Notes under the pieces: model-generated
What the model was told of the DNA's origin: nothing
The model's input: the letters and a program-made list of their open reading frames with translations, nothing else
The model's database searches: none
Source: Heracleum sosnowskyi
Lineage: Eukaryota; Streptophyta; Magnoliopsida; Apiales; Apiaceae
NCBI GenBank assembly: GCA_030848705.1
Contig: CM061236.1
Span: 59,787,481-59,851,480, forward strand
DNA: 64,000 nucleotides
Reading direction: 5' to 3'
Translations under genes and position numbers: made by a program
Part shown: positions 51,597 through 62,900 of the stretch, in pieces
Numbering within the stretch: position 1 is the stretch's first letter
Layout of the letters: each line of letters begins with the position of its first letter

Positions 51597-54500
51597 CTAG
51601 TCAAAACCAGAGATCATTCCAAGTTCATTTACCAATCTTGTAAAAGTAGCTTCACTCAAAGGTTTGGTGAAGATATCTGCAAGTTGTTGGTCTGTAGACA
51701 CAAAATGAAGCTCAATATCTCCTTCTTCCACATGTTCCCTGATAAAATGATACCTTATGCTGATGTGCTTGGTCATGGAATGTTGTACTGGGTTACCTGT
51801 CATAGCAATAGCACTTTGGTTATCACAGTAAATAGGTATTTTAGAGTACCTTAATCCATAATCCAGCAACTGATTCTTCATCCATAGAATCTGTGCACAA
51901 CAGCTACCAGTAGCTATATACTCTGCTTCTGCAGTGGATGTGGAAATTGATTTCTGTTTCTTGCTATACCAAGAAACCAATCTGTCACCTAAGAATTGAC
52001 AGCTTCCACTTGTACTTTTTCTGTCTATCTTACAGCCTGCAAAATCTGCATCAGAGTAACCAATTAGCTTGAACTCTGATTCTCTAGGATACCACAAACC
52101 CAAGGTTATGGTTCCTTTGAGATATTTGAAAATCCTTTTTACAGCTATTAGATGAGGCTCTCTGGGATCTGCTTGAAATCTTGCACAAAGACATGTGGCA
52201 TACATGATATCAGGTCTACTTGCTGTGAGATACAGAAGAGACCCTATCATGCCTCTATAGGTTGTCATATCCACTGTAGCACCTGTGTCTTTGTCTAGCT
52301 TTGTTGCTGTAGCCATGGGAGTTGTAGCAGATGAACTTTCAAGCATACCAAATTTCTTTAGAAGATTTCTGGTATACTTTGCTTGATTGATAGAAATCCC
52401 ATCATCTGTTTGCTTGACTTGTAAGCCTAGAAAATAACTAAGCTCTCCCATCATACTCATTTGGTACCTGGACTGCATAAGCTTTGCAAACTTCTTACAA
52501 AGTTTGTCATTAGTAGATCCAAAAATAATATCATCTACATAAATTTGAACTAAAAGCAAATCATCACCAGAATTAAAATAAAACAAAGTTTTATCAATTG
52601 TACCTCTTGTGAACCCACTTTCTAAAAAAAATTGAGCAAGAGTTTCATACCATGCTCTTGGTGCTTGCTTTAGTCCATACAATGCCTTGTCAAGCCTGTA
52701 GACATAATCTGGATGTTTGGAATCTACAAATCCTGGTGGTTGTTCAACAAACACTTCTTCTTCAAGCTTCCCATTGAGAAAAGCACTTTTCACATCCATC
52801 TGAAATACTTTAAACTTCTTGTGTGCAGCATAGGCCAGAAAAATTCTTATGGCCTCCAATCTTGCAACTGGAGCAAAGGTTTCATCATAGTCAATTCCTT
52901 CCTGTTGTGAATAACCTTTAGCCACAAGTCTAGCCTTGTTTCTTGTAATCACACCTTCACTGTCAGTCTTGTTTCTGAAAACCCACTTTGTACCTACAAT
53001 TGATCTATTCTTTGGTCTAGGTACAAGTGTCCAGACTTCATTTCTTTCAAATTCATTTAACTCTTCTTGCATTGCTGTTATCCAGTTTGCATCTTGAAGA
53101 GCTTCTTCCACTTTCTTTGGTTCTGTTTGAGACAAGAAAGCATGATACAGACACTCATTATTTGTTGCACTTCTAGTTCTCACACTAGCATCAGGATCTC
53201 CAATTATGAGATCAGGTGTGTGTGCCTGTGTCCACTTTCTTGCTGTTGGTAAGTGGTTTCTTGCATTATTATTTGATCCTCCCCCTTGATCCATGCTCTC
53301 CTGATTCATATGTTGACTTTCTGCAGCATTTGAGGCTCCCCCTGAATTGAATGACTCAGAGTTTAAACTGTCAGAGTTTGAATTAGTTTCCTCAACTGAC
53401 TCACTTGCTGTGTCTTGTTGAGCTTCTTCACGCTCCCCCTCAACTGGTTCTCTATTTTGTTCAATTTGAGAATTTCCAGTTTCTCTAGTATTTACCAGTA
53501 GAGGTTCAGAGTATGTTTCGTCAGAGTTTGTCAGAACCGCTTCATCAGAGTTTGTCGGTACTGCTTCATCAGAGTTTACATCATCAGAGAATAAACCTTC
53601 ATTTTCAAAACGCAGTTGATCATATTCATCTAAGTCATCACGTCCAGTTATTTTCTTGTCATCAAATGACACATGTATGGATTCCATGATCACTTTAGTT
53701 CTCAGATTGTAAACTCTGAATGCTTTTGTTGACACTGGATAGCCAACAAAGATTCCTTCATCAGCTTTTAACTCGAACTTAGTCAACTGTTCAGGATGAG
53801 TCTTCAACACAAAGCATTTGCATCCAAATATATGAAAATATTTCAAATTTGGCTTCTTATTTTTCACCATCTCATATGGTGTTTTCCCATGCTTGTTAAT
53901 CAGTGTAGCATTTTGAGTAAAACAAGCAGTTTGAACAGCTTCTGCCCAGAAGTAAGTTGGTAATTTTGCTTCATCAAGCATAGTTCTGGCAGCTTCGATT
54001 AAAGTTCTGTTCATTCTTTCAACTACACCATTTTGCTGTGGAGTTCCAGGTGCAGAAAATTCTTGTTTCACTCCTCTTTCCTTGCAAAAAGCTTCCATGA
54101 TTGAGTTTCTGAATTCAGTTCCATTATCACTCCTTATAATTTTGACTTTGTGCTGTGATCCTTTGTCCAGTAGATTTACATGATCCATCAGAGTTTGAGC
54201 AGTTTCATCCTTCTTTGATAAGAAATACACCCATGTATATCTAGTATATTCATCAACAATTACTAGAGCATATTTCTTTCTGCCCATAGACATCACATTC
54301 ACTGGTCCAAAGAGATCAACATGTAGAAGATGATAAGGTTCCACTACTGAAGATTCAGATTTGCTCTTGAAAGATGACTTCCTTTGCTTGGCCTTTTGAC
54401 AAGAATCACAGAGGCCATATAAGCTAAGTATTGACTTGGGAAGTCCCCTTACAAGATCCGTTCTTATTAGCTCATTAATGTTGTTCAAATTGAGATGAGA

Positions 54501-56168
54501 GAGCTTCCTATGCCAGTTCCAACTCTCTTCATTTGACATTCTTGCAGTCAGACACACTGTTTTTCCATCAGAGTTTGTTACCAAACTTGCTTCATAAATG
54601 TTGTTGTGCCTGTGTCCAACTAGAACAACTTTTCCAGTAGATTTACTGATAACTTCACAGTGTTCAGTATGAAAATCTACATGGTTTCCTCTATCACAGA
54701 TTTGACTCACAGATAGCAGATTATGCTTGAGTCCTGAGACTAGAGCTACATGTGATATAATGACACTTCCAAGATTTATATTGCCATATCCCAGAGTAAG
54801 TCCTATGTTGCCATCTCCATAGGATACTTTTGGGCCAGCCTTCTCCTCAAAATCTGATAGCAGGGCTTTATTTCCAGTCATGTGTCCTGAGCATCCACTG
54901 TCCAAGATAAAGGTGCTCTCTTTTATGCCCTTATTTTCAGATGATTCAGTCTCATCTTTGACAGTTGCCATAAGAGCATAATTTACTCCATCATCAGAGT
55001 CTGAAGTATCTGCCCAGTCTTTGCCTTTAGAGATGAGTGCTTTCTCAGACTTGCCTTTCTTGCACTCTGGGGCATAGTGACCCATCTCCATACACTTGTA
55101 GCACTGGATTTCAGATTTATCCTTCTTGCCAGACTTGGTCTCCCTTCCATCAGACTTTCTAAAACCTTTCCTTTCAGAGTTTGAATCTTTCCTTGAGAAT
55201 CTCTTTCCTTTCTTAAAGTTCTTGAATCCCATCTTCTTGAAGGTCTTCACCATCAATGCAGCCATTTGCATCATCTGTTCTTCATCATCCTCAGAGTCAG
55301 AAGCTTCATCAGAGTTTGAGTCATCATCAGAGTTTGATGACTCACTTTCAGATTTAATGACTAGAGCCTTTCCCTTGGATCTCTTCCTTGATGATTCTTT
55401 CTTGATGGGCTTCTCCTCAACTTTGAGAGCAACAGATTTTGTCTTCTTGCTTGATCTTCTGTTTCTTTGTTCTATTTCCAATTCATGAGTTTTCAGTAAC
55501 CCATAAATCTCATCAAGTTTAGTTTCAGCAAGCTCGTAATTATCTCTTATAGTTGTTGTCTTCAAATCCCATCTTTCAGGTAAAGATAAGAGAAATTTGA
55601 GATTTGATTCTTCAAGATCATATTCTTTATCAACTAGAGATAAATCATTCAGCAGTTTACAGAATCTGTCATATGTCTCAGTCAAGGTTTCATTGGCTCT
55701 TGAATCAAAGTGCTCATACTCCTGAGTGAGTATTGTTTTCCTGTTCTTCTTTATAGCAGTGGTTCCTTGACACCTGACTTCCAAAGCATCCCAGATTTCT
55801 TTTGCAGTTTTGCAACCAATTACTCTGTTAGACATAACATTATCTAAAACACTGTGGAGAAGATGTCTAACCTTTGCATCTTTTGCAATCGATGAGATGT
55901 CCTCAGGAGTCATATCTTTCTTTTCCTTTGGAACAGTCTTTTGTTCTTGACCATCAACAACAGGAGACAATTTAGTCGGCATATGAGGACCATCATAGAT
56001 TCTGTCAAGATATTCTGGATCTGTAGCCTCCAGAAACATGGTCATCTTCACCTTCCAAATTGGATACTCCACTGGCCTGAGAATTAGAACCCTGATTGTT
56101 TCATACCGACTCACAGAATTTGGTTTAACCTGATCAACCTTGGGAGGAGCTTGATTTTCTTCAGACAT
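51597..56168 (-). CDS. Copia-3 gag-pol polyprotein, intact, 1523 residues
   Basis: Single open frame from ATG 56168 (MSEENQAPPKVDQ) to the stop at 51597. Gag (UBN2-type) in the first 250 residues; zinc knuckle CYKCMEMGHYAPEC near residue 354; protease ILDSGCSGHMTG near 421; pre-integrase NWHRKLSHLNLNNI near 550; integrase HVDLFGPV (620), IRSDNGTEF (680) and VVERMNRT (718); reverse transcriptase FQMDVKSAFLNGKL and YVDD near 1212; RNase H YSDADFAG, AEAEYIATGS (1414) and HSMTKHISIRYHFIREH. All catalytic residues are present. Gag and pol are fused in one frame, unlike Copia-1 and Copia-2. By sequence this copy could still supply active protein. Confidence 0.95.
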   Translation of the reverse strand: MSEENQAPPKVDQVKPNSVSRYETIRVLILRPVEYPIWKVKMTMFLEATDPEYLDRIYDGPHMPTKLSPVVDGQEQKTVPKEKKDMTPEDISSIAKDAKVRHLLHSVLDNVMSNRVIGCKTAKEIWDALEVRCQGTTAIKKNRKTILTQEYEHFDSRANETLTETYDRFCKLLNDLSLVDKEYDLEESNLKFLLSLPERWDLKTTTIRDNYELAETKLDEIYGLLKTHELEIEQRNRRSSKKTKSVALKVEEKPIKKESSRKRSKGKALVIKSESESSNSDDDSNSDEASDSEDDEEQMMQMAALMVKTFKKMGFKNFKKGKRFSRKDSNSERKGFRKSDGRETKSGKKDKSEIQCYKCMEMGHYAPECKKGKSEKALISKGKDWADTSDSDDGVNYALMATVKDETESSENKGIKESTFILDSGCSGHMTGNKALLSDFEEKAGPKVSYGDGNIGLTLGYGNINLGSVIISHVALVSGLKHNLLSVSQICDRGNHVDFHTEHCEVISKSTGKVVLVGHRHNNIYEASLVTNSDGKTVCLTARMSNEESWNWHRKLSHLNLNNINELIRTDLVRGLPKSILSLYGLCDSCQKAKQRKSSFKSKSESSVVEPYHLLHVDLFGPVNVMSMGRKKYALVIVDEYTRYTWVYFLSKKDETAQTLMDHVNLLDKGSQHKVKIIRSDNGTEFRNSIMEAFCKERGVKQEFSAPGTPQQNGVVERMNRTLIEAARTMLDEAKLPTYFWAEAVQTACFTQNATLINKHGKTPYEMVKNKKPNLKYFHIFGCKCFVLKTHPEQLTKFELKADEGIFVGYPVSTKAFRVYNLRTKVIMESIHVSFDDKKITGRDDLDEYDQLRFENEGLFSDDVNSDEAVPTNSDEAVLTNSDETYSEPLLVNTRETGNSQIEQNREPVEGEREEAQQDTASESVEETNSNSDSLNSESFNSGGASNAAESQHMNQESMDQGGGSNNNARNHLPTARKWTQAHTPDLIIGDPDASVRTRSATNNECLYHAFLSQTEPKKVEEALQDANWITAMQEELNEFERNEVWTLVPRPKNRSIVGTKWVFRNKTDSEGVITRNKARLVAKGYSQQEGIDYDETFAPVARLEAIRIFLAYAAHKKFKVFQMDVKSAFLNGKLEEEVFVEQPPGFVDSKHPDYVYRLDKALYGLKQAPRAWYETLAQFFLESGFTRGTIDKTLFYFNSGDDLLLVQIYVDDIIFGSTNDKLCKKFAKLMQSRYQMSMMGELSYFLGLQVKQTDDGISINQAKYTRNLLKKFGMLESSSATTPMATATKLDKDTGATVDMTTYRGMIGSLLYLTASRPDIMYATCLCARFQADPREPHLIAVKRIFKYLKGTITLGLWYPRESEFKLIGYSDADFAGCKIDRKSTSGSCQFLGDRLVSWYSKKQKSISTSTAEAEYIATGSCCAQILWMKNQLLDYGLRYSKIPIYCDNQSAIAMTGNPVQHSMTKHISIRYHFIREHVEEGDIELHFVSTDQQLADIFTKPLSEATFTRLVNELGMISGFD

Positions 56169-56215
56169 GATTATTACTGTGTTTGAATCGAAAAACTGTA
56201 TATATTAAACAACCT

Positions 56216-56231
56216 TGGCTCTGATACCAAT
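56216..56231 (-). other. Copia-3 primer binding site
   Basis: ATTGGTATCAGAGCCA on the minus strand, next to the 5' LTR; initiator methionine tRNA. Confidence 0.9.
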
Positions 56232-56746
56232 TGTTAGGCCGAATACACAATATAATCAAATATGTATGAGAATAACAATCAAGAACACAAGTTTGTAAAT
56301 CAACAAACTGAATTATATTAAATAATTCTCTCTTAGTGATGTTAATGAATCACAAAGAGCTACTAGGTTACAAGAATAATATTTTCAATAATCACATCCC
56401 TTCTAGGGATAACCTATCTGTGTTTATATAATACACAGTTACAATCAATCTCTAATTGATACTCCTACAAATTAGCTATATAATTGTAATCAATTAGAAT
56501 TGCTTCAGTCCTCTGTCCAGTCTCCTTAGCTGTATCAATATATTATGCTTCTTTCCATCTTCAGAATATATTGCTTCTAGAATCTTCATGATATGCACCG
56601 ACAGCTAAATCGACTTTCACCCTGTCAGACTTTAACAAACTCTGACCGGCTTCCATGTAAACTCTGATAAGTACTTCAGACTAAACTCTGAACAGTACCT
56701 GTTACTTAAACACTGATTAAACAAACATCAGCAATTGTATCTAACA
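56232..56746 (-). repeat. Copia-3 5' LTR
   Basis: Same 515-base length as its partner; the three differences are near offsets 9, 162 and 249. Confidence 0.95.
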
Positions 56747-56751
56747 CTTAA

Positions 56752-57000
56752 TATAGGAAAAGAGTGGAAAGAGGATTGGAAGTGCATACGAGACTGCCAA
56801 ACATACCAAAGCTAAACAAGAAAGATGTTAACATTGCATGGTTATGGGCTGGAGTGGGTCAAGAGGTTGAATATATTGGAAGACACATCCAAGGAGCAAT
56901 CCTTAAACCTGGAGAACCACTGCACTATCTATCAGTGATTGATTATCAAGCTGCTAACTCCGATCCAATGATTGAAGAAGGTGAGATTGGAATGGACTGA
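56752..57000 (+). pseudogene. Copia-2 ORF2, 3' end
   Basis: Continues the frame cut at 45838: with one copy of the duplication the codons read VPY, then YRKRVERGLEVHTRLPN. It ends MIEEGEIGMD with TGA at 56998-57000, matching EAEEGEIRD at the end of Copia-1 ORF2. This shows directly that 45838 and 56752 were once contiguous. Confidence 0.9.
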
Positions 57001-58029
57001 AGATTGAAGCAAAGAACAAAAGAACTATCAGCCTCAGTGACAGCAAAATACGTTATGTATTCTTGAAGTCCGTAAACAGGTCACGGAAAGAAGTTCATGA
57101 AAATGTTCAAGCCTCAGTGACAGCAAAAGAAACAAGACTTTCAAGACGACAGAAGTATGTGAATGATTTAGGGTTAAGTACCACGGGATTCCAGTGATTT
57201 AAATGAAGCAACCAGAACGACAAAGGACGTATCAACAGCATTGAATTGAAGACATAAAAGAAGAATTGATCAAGTGTTATTCATCTGTGAACCAGACCAG
57301 TTGCACTAGGTGACGGCACTGAAAAGATCAAGTTGTTTTATCGTCTCAGAAGAAAGTGATACAGTCTATTACTTAAACACCCAGGAGCTCAGTGGAATCA
57401 TTAATTGATAAAAGACAAGAAACAAGAATTCGATAGTTTTTCATTTAAGAAAACTATCGAATGGTATAATAATGATTCATTGAAAACCATGTTTACTTTA
57501 ATTTGGTATTCGATAGTTTTGATTAAAAAACTATCGAATGGTAAATTAAAGTATTTCATTCGATGGTTTTTAAATTGTGGAGCAGGTGAAAAGTATTCTT
57601 TGTTTTTCAAGTTGAGAAAAGATCCAACGGCCAGGATTGATTCTTCAAGTTTGGTTCGATGGTTTTTCAAATGAAGTCTACAATTAATACGAGAGAAGAT
57701 AGTGTCTTCTTCAGTTAAGGCATTCTACACAGAAACATTACTGAGAGAGAGAACTGAGCCGGAGAAATTATCAGAGAATTAATAGTACTCAGAATTTGAT
57801 CATTGTTTTGTATTTGTGTAACCTTAAACTCATTGAAGCTAATCTACGGATTAGAAATTGTAGCACCCCTCGAGGTTTATATTTATAAAAAGATATATTC
57901 CCCGAAACTTGATTTGGTTTGGTGTGTTTGATTTCGTTATAGAACTGAAAGATTAATCCGCGAACGAAATTGAATTATTTGTGAGTATCGTATTCAAGCC
58001 CCCCCTTCTACGATACTTTGGACCTAACA
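57001..58029 (+). repeat. Copia-2 3' LTR, 5' end rearranged
   Basis: From 57046 to 58029 it matches 34031-35013 of the 5' LTR. The first 128 bases of the 5' LTR (33902-34029) have no counterpart, and 57001-57045 instead has a duplicate of GCCTCAGTGACAGCAAAA. No polypurine tract or 3' UTR separates it from the ORF2 stop at 57000. Confidence 0.8.
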
Positions 58030-58841
58030 CTTACCGTAACTCCGGTTCTCTGAAAGGTTTCTTCCGGTCGGTCCGTCGGTCTACGGATCCTATGTAGTGC
58101 TCGCACTCAATCTCGTTGCCAAACATGTTTGGAAAACTTCTCCCGAATCGGGAGTTCAATCATTGGTTCTTATCTGACACGATGGTGACTGGAACTCCAC
58201 GTCACCCAACTATCTCTTTCGTAACTCTTCGGTTAACGATCTCTTGCTGATAACAAAATATGAGTAGACTCATTTGATCCATCAATTATAGCTCAATTGA
58301 CGTCATAGTCCGACTTGATTCTTGTTGATCCTATCACAGAATCCATTATAGTAAAATTACATTCCTAATCAGGAATCTCTATTAACTGTGATAGTCAACT
58401 AGGTCTTTGTTCTGTCTTCATTTTCTGACATATCCAATATTTGTTTACCAATCGATAAATCCTTTTATTTATTCGACCACTTATAACATTTCCTTAACTT
58501 TATTTACCTTTTTGTACTCTCGGTGTAGCTGTCTCTTTATGACAGATCTTTATTCCTTAATTCGTTCTGGCTCATTCAGGACCTTTAAATAATCCTTTAT
58601 GTTCTCGTGACTTCAAACTTCATCCTTTCAGTTCTTCTTATTAGTCATTCCGAAGATTTAGTATATTTCATTTCTTGAACATTTGGAATCACAACTTGGT
58701 AAAATATACCTTATGATTCCTGGAAATTTTCTCACATTTCCCGATCCATTCAACTTTTTCAGTCTTTCGAGTAAGTCTGGTCATTGGGGCTGTTATCTTA
58801 GCAAAATCTTGTACACATCTTCGGTAATTGTTAATCCCAAA
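58030..58841 (-). pseudogene. Tekay/Del-type pol remnants (RT thumb and integrase)
   Basis: Minus strand. 58690-58841 reads NNYRRCVQDFAKITAPMTRL, the segment after the reverse transcriptase core of gypsy elements (usually GYYRRFVQDFSKIAAPMTRL). 58035-58330 gives broken integrase: GVPVTIVSDK (usually GVPxSIVSDRD), then RPTDRPTGR-like sequence where HPQTDGQTER is expected. RNase H and the integrase finger are missing, a deletion of well over 1 kb. The sequence continues leftwards at 33901 and is cut on the right by Copia-4. Confidence 0.75.
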
Positions 58842-59877
58842 TGACCTAACAGAATTGTAGAAGGGGGGGGGGGGTTGAATACAATTCTTGATATTTCTTA
58901 AACTTAAAAACAACTTACAAATAAAAACTGAACTTAATGTAAAAATCACAAGCACATAAATAATTTCAGTTGGATTGTTTGATGATCCAACTGAAGTGAT
59001 TTTTATTGCGGAAATAATCTGTGATACAAAAGTACACAGCTGCTCAGTTACAAGAATGTATAGAAGAAAATGCTCTCAAAGATAGCTAATACAATCTCTT
59101 TGTTTTTCTTCTCCTCTTTTTTATTTTAACTGCTACACTTGGTTATATACATTCCCAAGTTTACAATACTATTTCTGGCTATACTAATGTACACTAGTAA
59201 TAACCATCAGTAGCTTGCTTTTCATTCCTTTTGTCCAGTGGTCCTTGGAGATCTTTACTTTTGTCTTCACGCTTATTATGATCACTCCCAAGAGCCTTCT
59301 TGGAAATTGGAATGTTTCCTTATTTCTAGTGACCATTTTGATGGCTTCCAATGCACAGTACACTTCCATATCTCCTTTAGATCTGTTCAGTAAACTGTCA
59401 CTATCACTTTATCAACTATTCAAAAAGTAATAGTGATTCATTGATAGCAGGGAGATATGTTTCGTTGATAGCTTCATTCTTCATTTCGTTGATGAGTAAA
59501 CTTCATTTTGTTGATGAGTAAACTTTGTTTCGTTGATGAGTAAACTCCATACCGTTGACAGAGTAATCTTCATACCGTTGACATGTCTTCACTTAGGCAA
59601 AATTACAAGGCATAATATATTTACAATTAACCAACCTATTTTGCCTATCTAGTACTTAGTCAACATGACTTAGAAAACCTATCCAATATCTACAATGAAA
59701 TGCATATCAAACTAGAAGTATTGTACAGTGCAATTGCTACATCACTCATTTCGTTGATGAGCTTCCTGTCAACGAAACGCTGCAAAGCATGCCATTTCGT
59801 TGACAGCTACAAAATGACTTTACACAAATTCTACTAAGTGTTTTATGTTTATCATCAAGAACAACATATTCCTAACA
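58842..59877 (-). repeat. Copia-4 3' LTR
   Basis: 1036 bases, TGACCTAACAG to ATTCCTAACA on the plus strand. A run of 12 G at 58863-58874 is the complement of the C-rich ATTCAACCCCC motif near LTR 3' ends. Holds nine CGTTGA-type motifs (59461-59805). Confidence 0.9.
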
Positions 59878-59890
59878 ATCTCCCCCAATT
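59878..59890 (-). other. Copia-4 polypurine tract
   Basis: AAATTGGGGGAGAT-like tract on the minus strand before the LTR. Confidence 0.8.
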
Positions 59891-59981
59891 TATGACTGAT
59901 AGAATAACAACCATAAATCAAGAGACTTGATGATAACAAAAACACTCAGATACATCATAAATTACAAAAGTAGAAAATGCA

Positions 59982-62900
59982 TTAAGCTTCATAATATTTT
60001 AGACAAAATACAAGACTTACAAGACTAATGCCCAAGAGTGCTCCTCTAGACTGAACAAATGATTCATCTGTGTCTTCTTTGTGGCATAGTCTTCTTCCCT
60101 CTCTTAGAGTTGTTTTCCTCAATTTGGACCTGTAGCCTTCTGTAAAAGATCTTCTCTTCTTCATCTTGATCACCAAGCATGGATTGCATAAGCTTTAGAG
60201 TTTGATTAGATGCCTTATCCAGCTGGTCTTCCATCCTGAAGAATCTTCTGCAATTGTCCTTGTCCTTAAATTCCATCATCCAGTATGGTTGAAGATGGAT
60301 CTTCTTTCCTGTTAAGGGCACTCTAAGCATCCTGGGAAGAGCCTCAGGCTTGTTCCAGCTAGCCTTTATCTAACAAATTTTGGAGACCACCTCAGACTTG
60401 GCTGTTTTGGTGAAGCCAAAGTCTTTCTTCAAGCATCTAAACACTGAGAGTAGTGTTTGGTAGTCTTCTCCTAAAATTCTGTAGAGAGGCCACACCTGTT
60501 CTCTACCACCCTTGAATACAAAGACCAGTCTCTCAGGCAATTTTTGAGAAGCTGCAATGCCCCTTACTTCCACCAGGTTGTCTAAGTCAAGATGTAGACT
60601 GGATTCTTCCCTGATGTCAGCAATGTACATGCAGTCCTCTGGATTTCCAGGGGGTTTCTGAGGTTGTGGCTTTCTCATAAATACTGGCTTTGCTTTGACA
60701 GCCCTTTTCTTTGTCTTCATTGGTTGATCCTTCTCAAATAGAAACTTTGGAAAGTAGGCCTCATCAAATTCAAAAGGCTCCTCTTTTGGCATTATTGGTT
60801 GATCATGAAAGTTGACAGGATGTGCAGGATCACAGGACAACTTTCCTTCAAGAGGTAGTCCAGCAGGAATTTGATGTGCACTTTTTGTTGAAGAGTCTTG
60901 AGAAGTGTCCTGAGAATCATCTTTGTCAAAATCCAGATTCCTTTTGGCTCTAGCCTTTGGCTGCCTTACACCCTTCCTTTCCTTTCCAGCTTCTTAGCTT
61001 CATCCTTAGCCTTTTCTTCCTGTAGGGTTTCTTCATCTTCAAGTGATTGTGCAACTGCAAGTGCTTGCATTGCTGCCCTTTCAGATTCTTCAGCTTTGGC
61101 CTTGGCAAATTTTGGGTGACCAACCCAAATTCAAATTTCCTTGCTATCCCTGTAGATGATGGCCCTTTGGTTCCTTATGCTTGGATGATTGCTTTCCTTG
61201 CTTTCAATGATCAGCTTCCCTAGAACTTTGAACTCATCTGGCTTTGGTGGAGGATAAAATATCCTTGCAGTGTTCTTGTCCTTGGGTTTGACAGGTGATA
61301 TTGGAGATATCCCTCTTGCATCCACATTCTTAAAGCATGAATCTTGCCCTTTCTCATTTCTTGAATCTTGAAGGAGTCCATGCTGAAGGGATTCTATAAC
61401 ATAAGAACTCTTGAACTGTGGCTCCCATTCCGTTGATGTTACAACCATGGCATCCGTTGATGGTTGATCCGTTGATGGATTTGAGTTTATTGCAGTTCCA
61501 GCAATTCTCTTGACCCTTGCTTCTATGTTGGACCAATGATCTTTAATTTGTTCTGCAAGTCTCATCCTCATAGAAGCTTCCTGAATCAGGTCAATACCAT
61601 CCTTTTTCTTCTGTCCAAGCTCCCCCATTGCTAGTGGCTCATTTGGTAAGGAAATGGCTGGGACCAAAATCTTTGTGATTTGTATATCAAGCTCTTTAGA
61701 TTTCTCTAGCTCCTTAGATTTCTCCCCCTTTTTGTTATCATCAAAAGAGATAATAGGGAGTCCTTGAGCTGCCAAAAGCTGGGTGAGTAGCTGAGTTTGC
61801 TTCTCCTGTTCCTTTTGCATTTGAGAAAGTGTAGCCTCAACTTTGTCCACTCTAGAGGAGAGAGTCTTCAAAGAAGAGGACACTTCAGGTTCCTTGGAGA
61901 AAAACCTGTTCATCTTGGACACAGTGAGAGAAGGAAGCTTCTCATCAAGCCTCCTGTCTATAGCATCTTTCAAGTTCCCAACAGAGTCCTTGATGTCCCT
62001 TGCTTCCACCCTGGTCTGCAACATTTGTAGCCTTTGAATCTCCAAGGAGTCCATAATGGCTTTGTAGAAAGGCTTGTGGTCAAGACTAACAGATGCATGA
62101 GCCAAGAAGGCTTCATTGTACTGTCTAGTGATTGCAGCATCCAGGTTGATTCTTCCATGAACATCCTGAGAAAGCCAGTCTGGTGTAGGGGGCACCACAG
62201 AAGTCCCAGTCTGTGAAGTAGTGGCCACCTGTAGATTGTCACCAAAGCTGTCCTCATCATCAGAAAAATCAAATTCATCACTAGCGGCAGCTCTTGGAGA
62301 TAGATTGGTCAAGGCATCCTTTGCTCTTTGCATTGATGCAGTTGTATGAATTAGGTTTAGTGACCTCTCTGCCTCCACATTGCCCTGCTGAGCCATAAGT
62401 TGATAGGCTGGCACAGGGTGAGTAAAGGTCTCAGGATCCAGGTAAATACTATCCAGAGTTTGTTGATAATGCTCTTGGAAAGTAAGTTCCCTTTCTCCCT
62501 CACTGACCTATATTAACTCACTAGCAATGGCTGCTTCCTCCCTTATTGCTCCTGTAGTCCCTTCTCTCTCTCCACTCTTTTCTTGCATCATGGGCTCCCC
62601 ATGGCTCACACCTCTCACACCCTCTCCTTCACCTTCTAAGGTGGTACCCTCAATCTCTCCTTTTGCCTGGCTGGAAGAAATAGCCAGCCTCTCACTCTCA
62701 TTCTCTCCTTTTGCCTGGCTGCAAGCCAGCCTCTCAGTTTCACTCCCTCTCAAACCTAAAAGTGTCTCAACTACCACCAGGTCATCTACACTAGTTGTGG
62801 AAACAACTTGATCTTCAATAATGGGTGTAGAATGACCTATCAACGGAATGGTAGTTTGAACTGTCAACGGTATGGATACCATTGATGGAGAAACACTTGT

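Larger units (their letters stand above)
45839..56746 (-). mobile_element. Copia-3: young SIRE-type element, 10.9 kb, inside Copia-2 ORF2
   Basis: Two 515-base LTRs with three differences, TG...CA ends, primer site and polypurine tract in place, and a single intact gag-pol frame. Flanks are CTTAC (45834-45838) and CTTAA (56747-56751), a duplication with one change. It is antisense to Copia-2. Confidence 0.95.
33902..58029 (+). mobile_element. Copia-2: SIRE/Maximus-type element, split by Copia-3
   Basis: TGTAAAGCAT start at 33902, CCTAACA end at 58029, duplication CTTAC (33897-33901, 58030-58034). Without the nested Copia-3 it is about 13.2 kb. It has gag, pol, spacer and ORF2 in the same order as Copia-1. 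The start of the 3' LTR and its polypurine tract are missing. The shared LTR part differs at about 14 of 985 positions by eye. Confidence 0.9.

Noticed and set aside
58863..58874. G12 run as a G-quadruplex element
   Set aside because: It is the complement of the C-rich motif found near many SIRE-type LTR ends; length probably inflated by slippage or sequencing.
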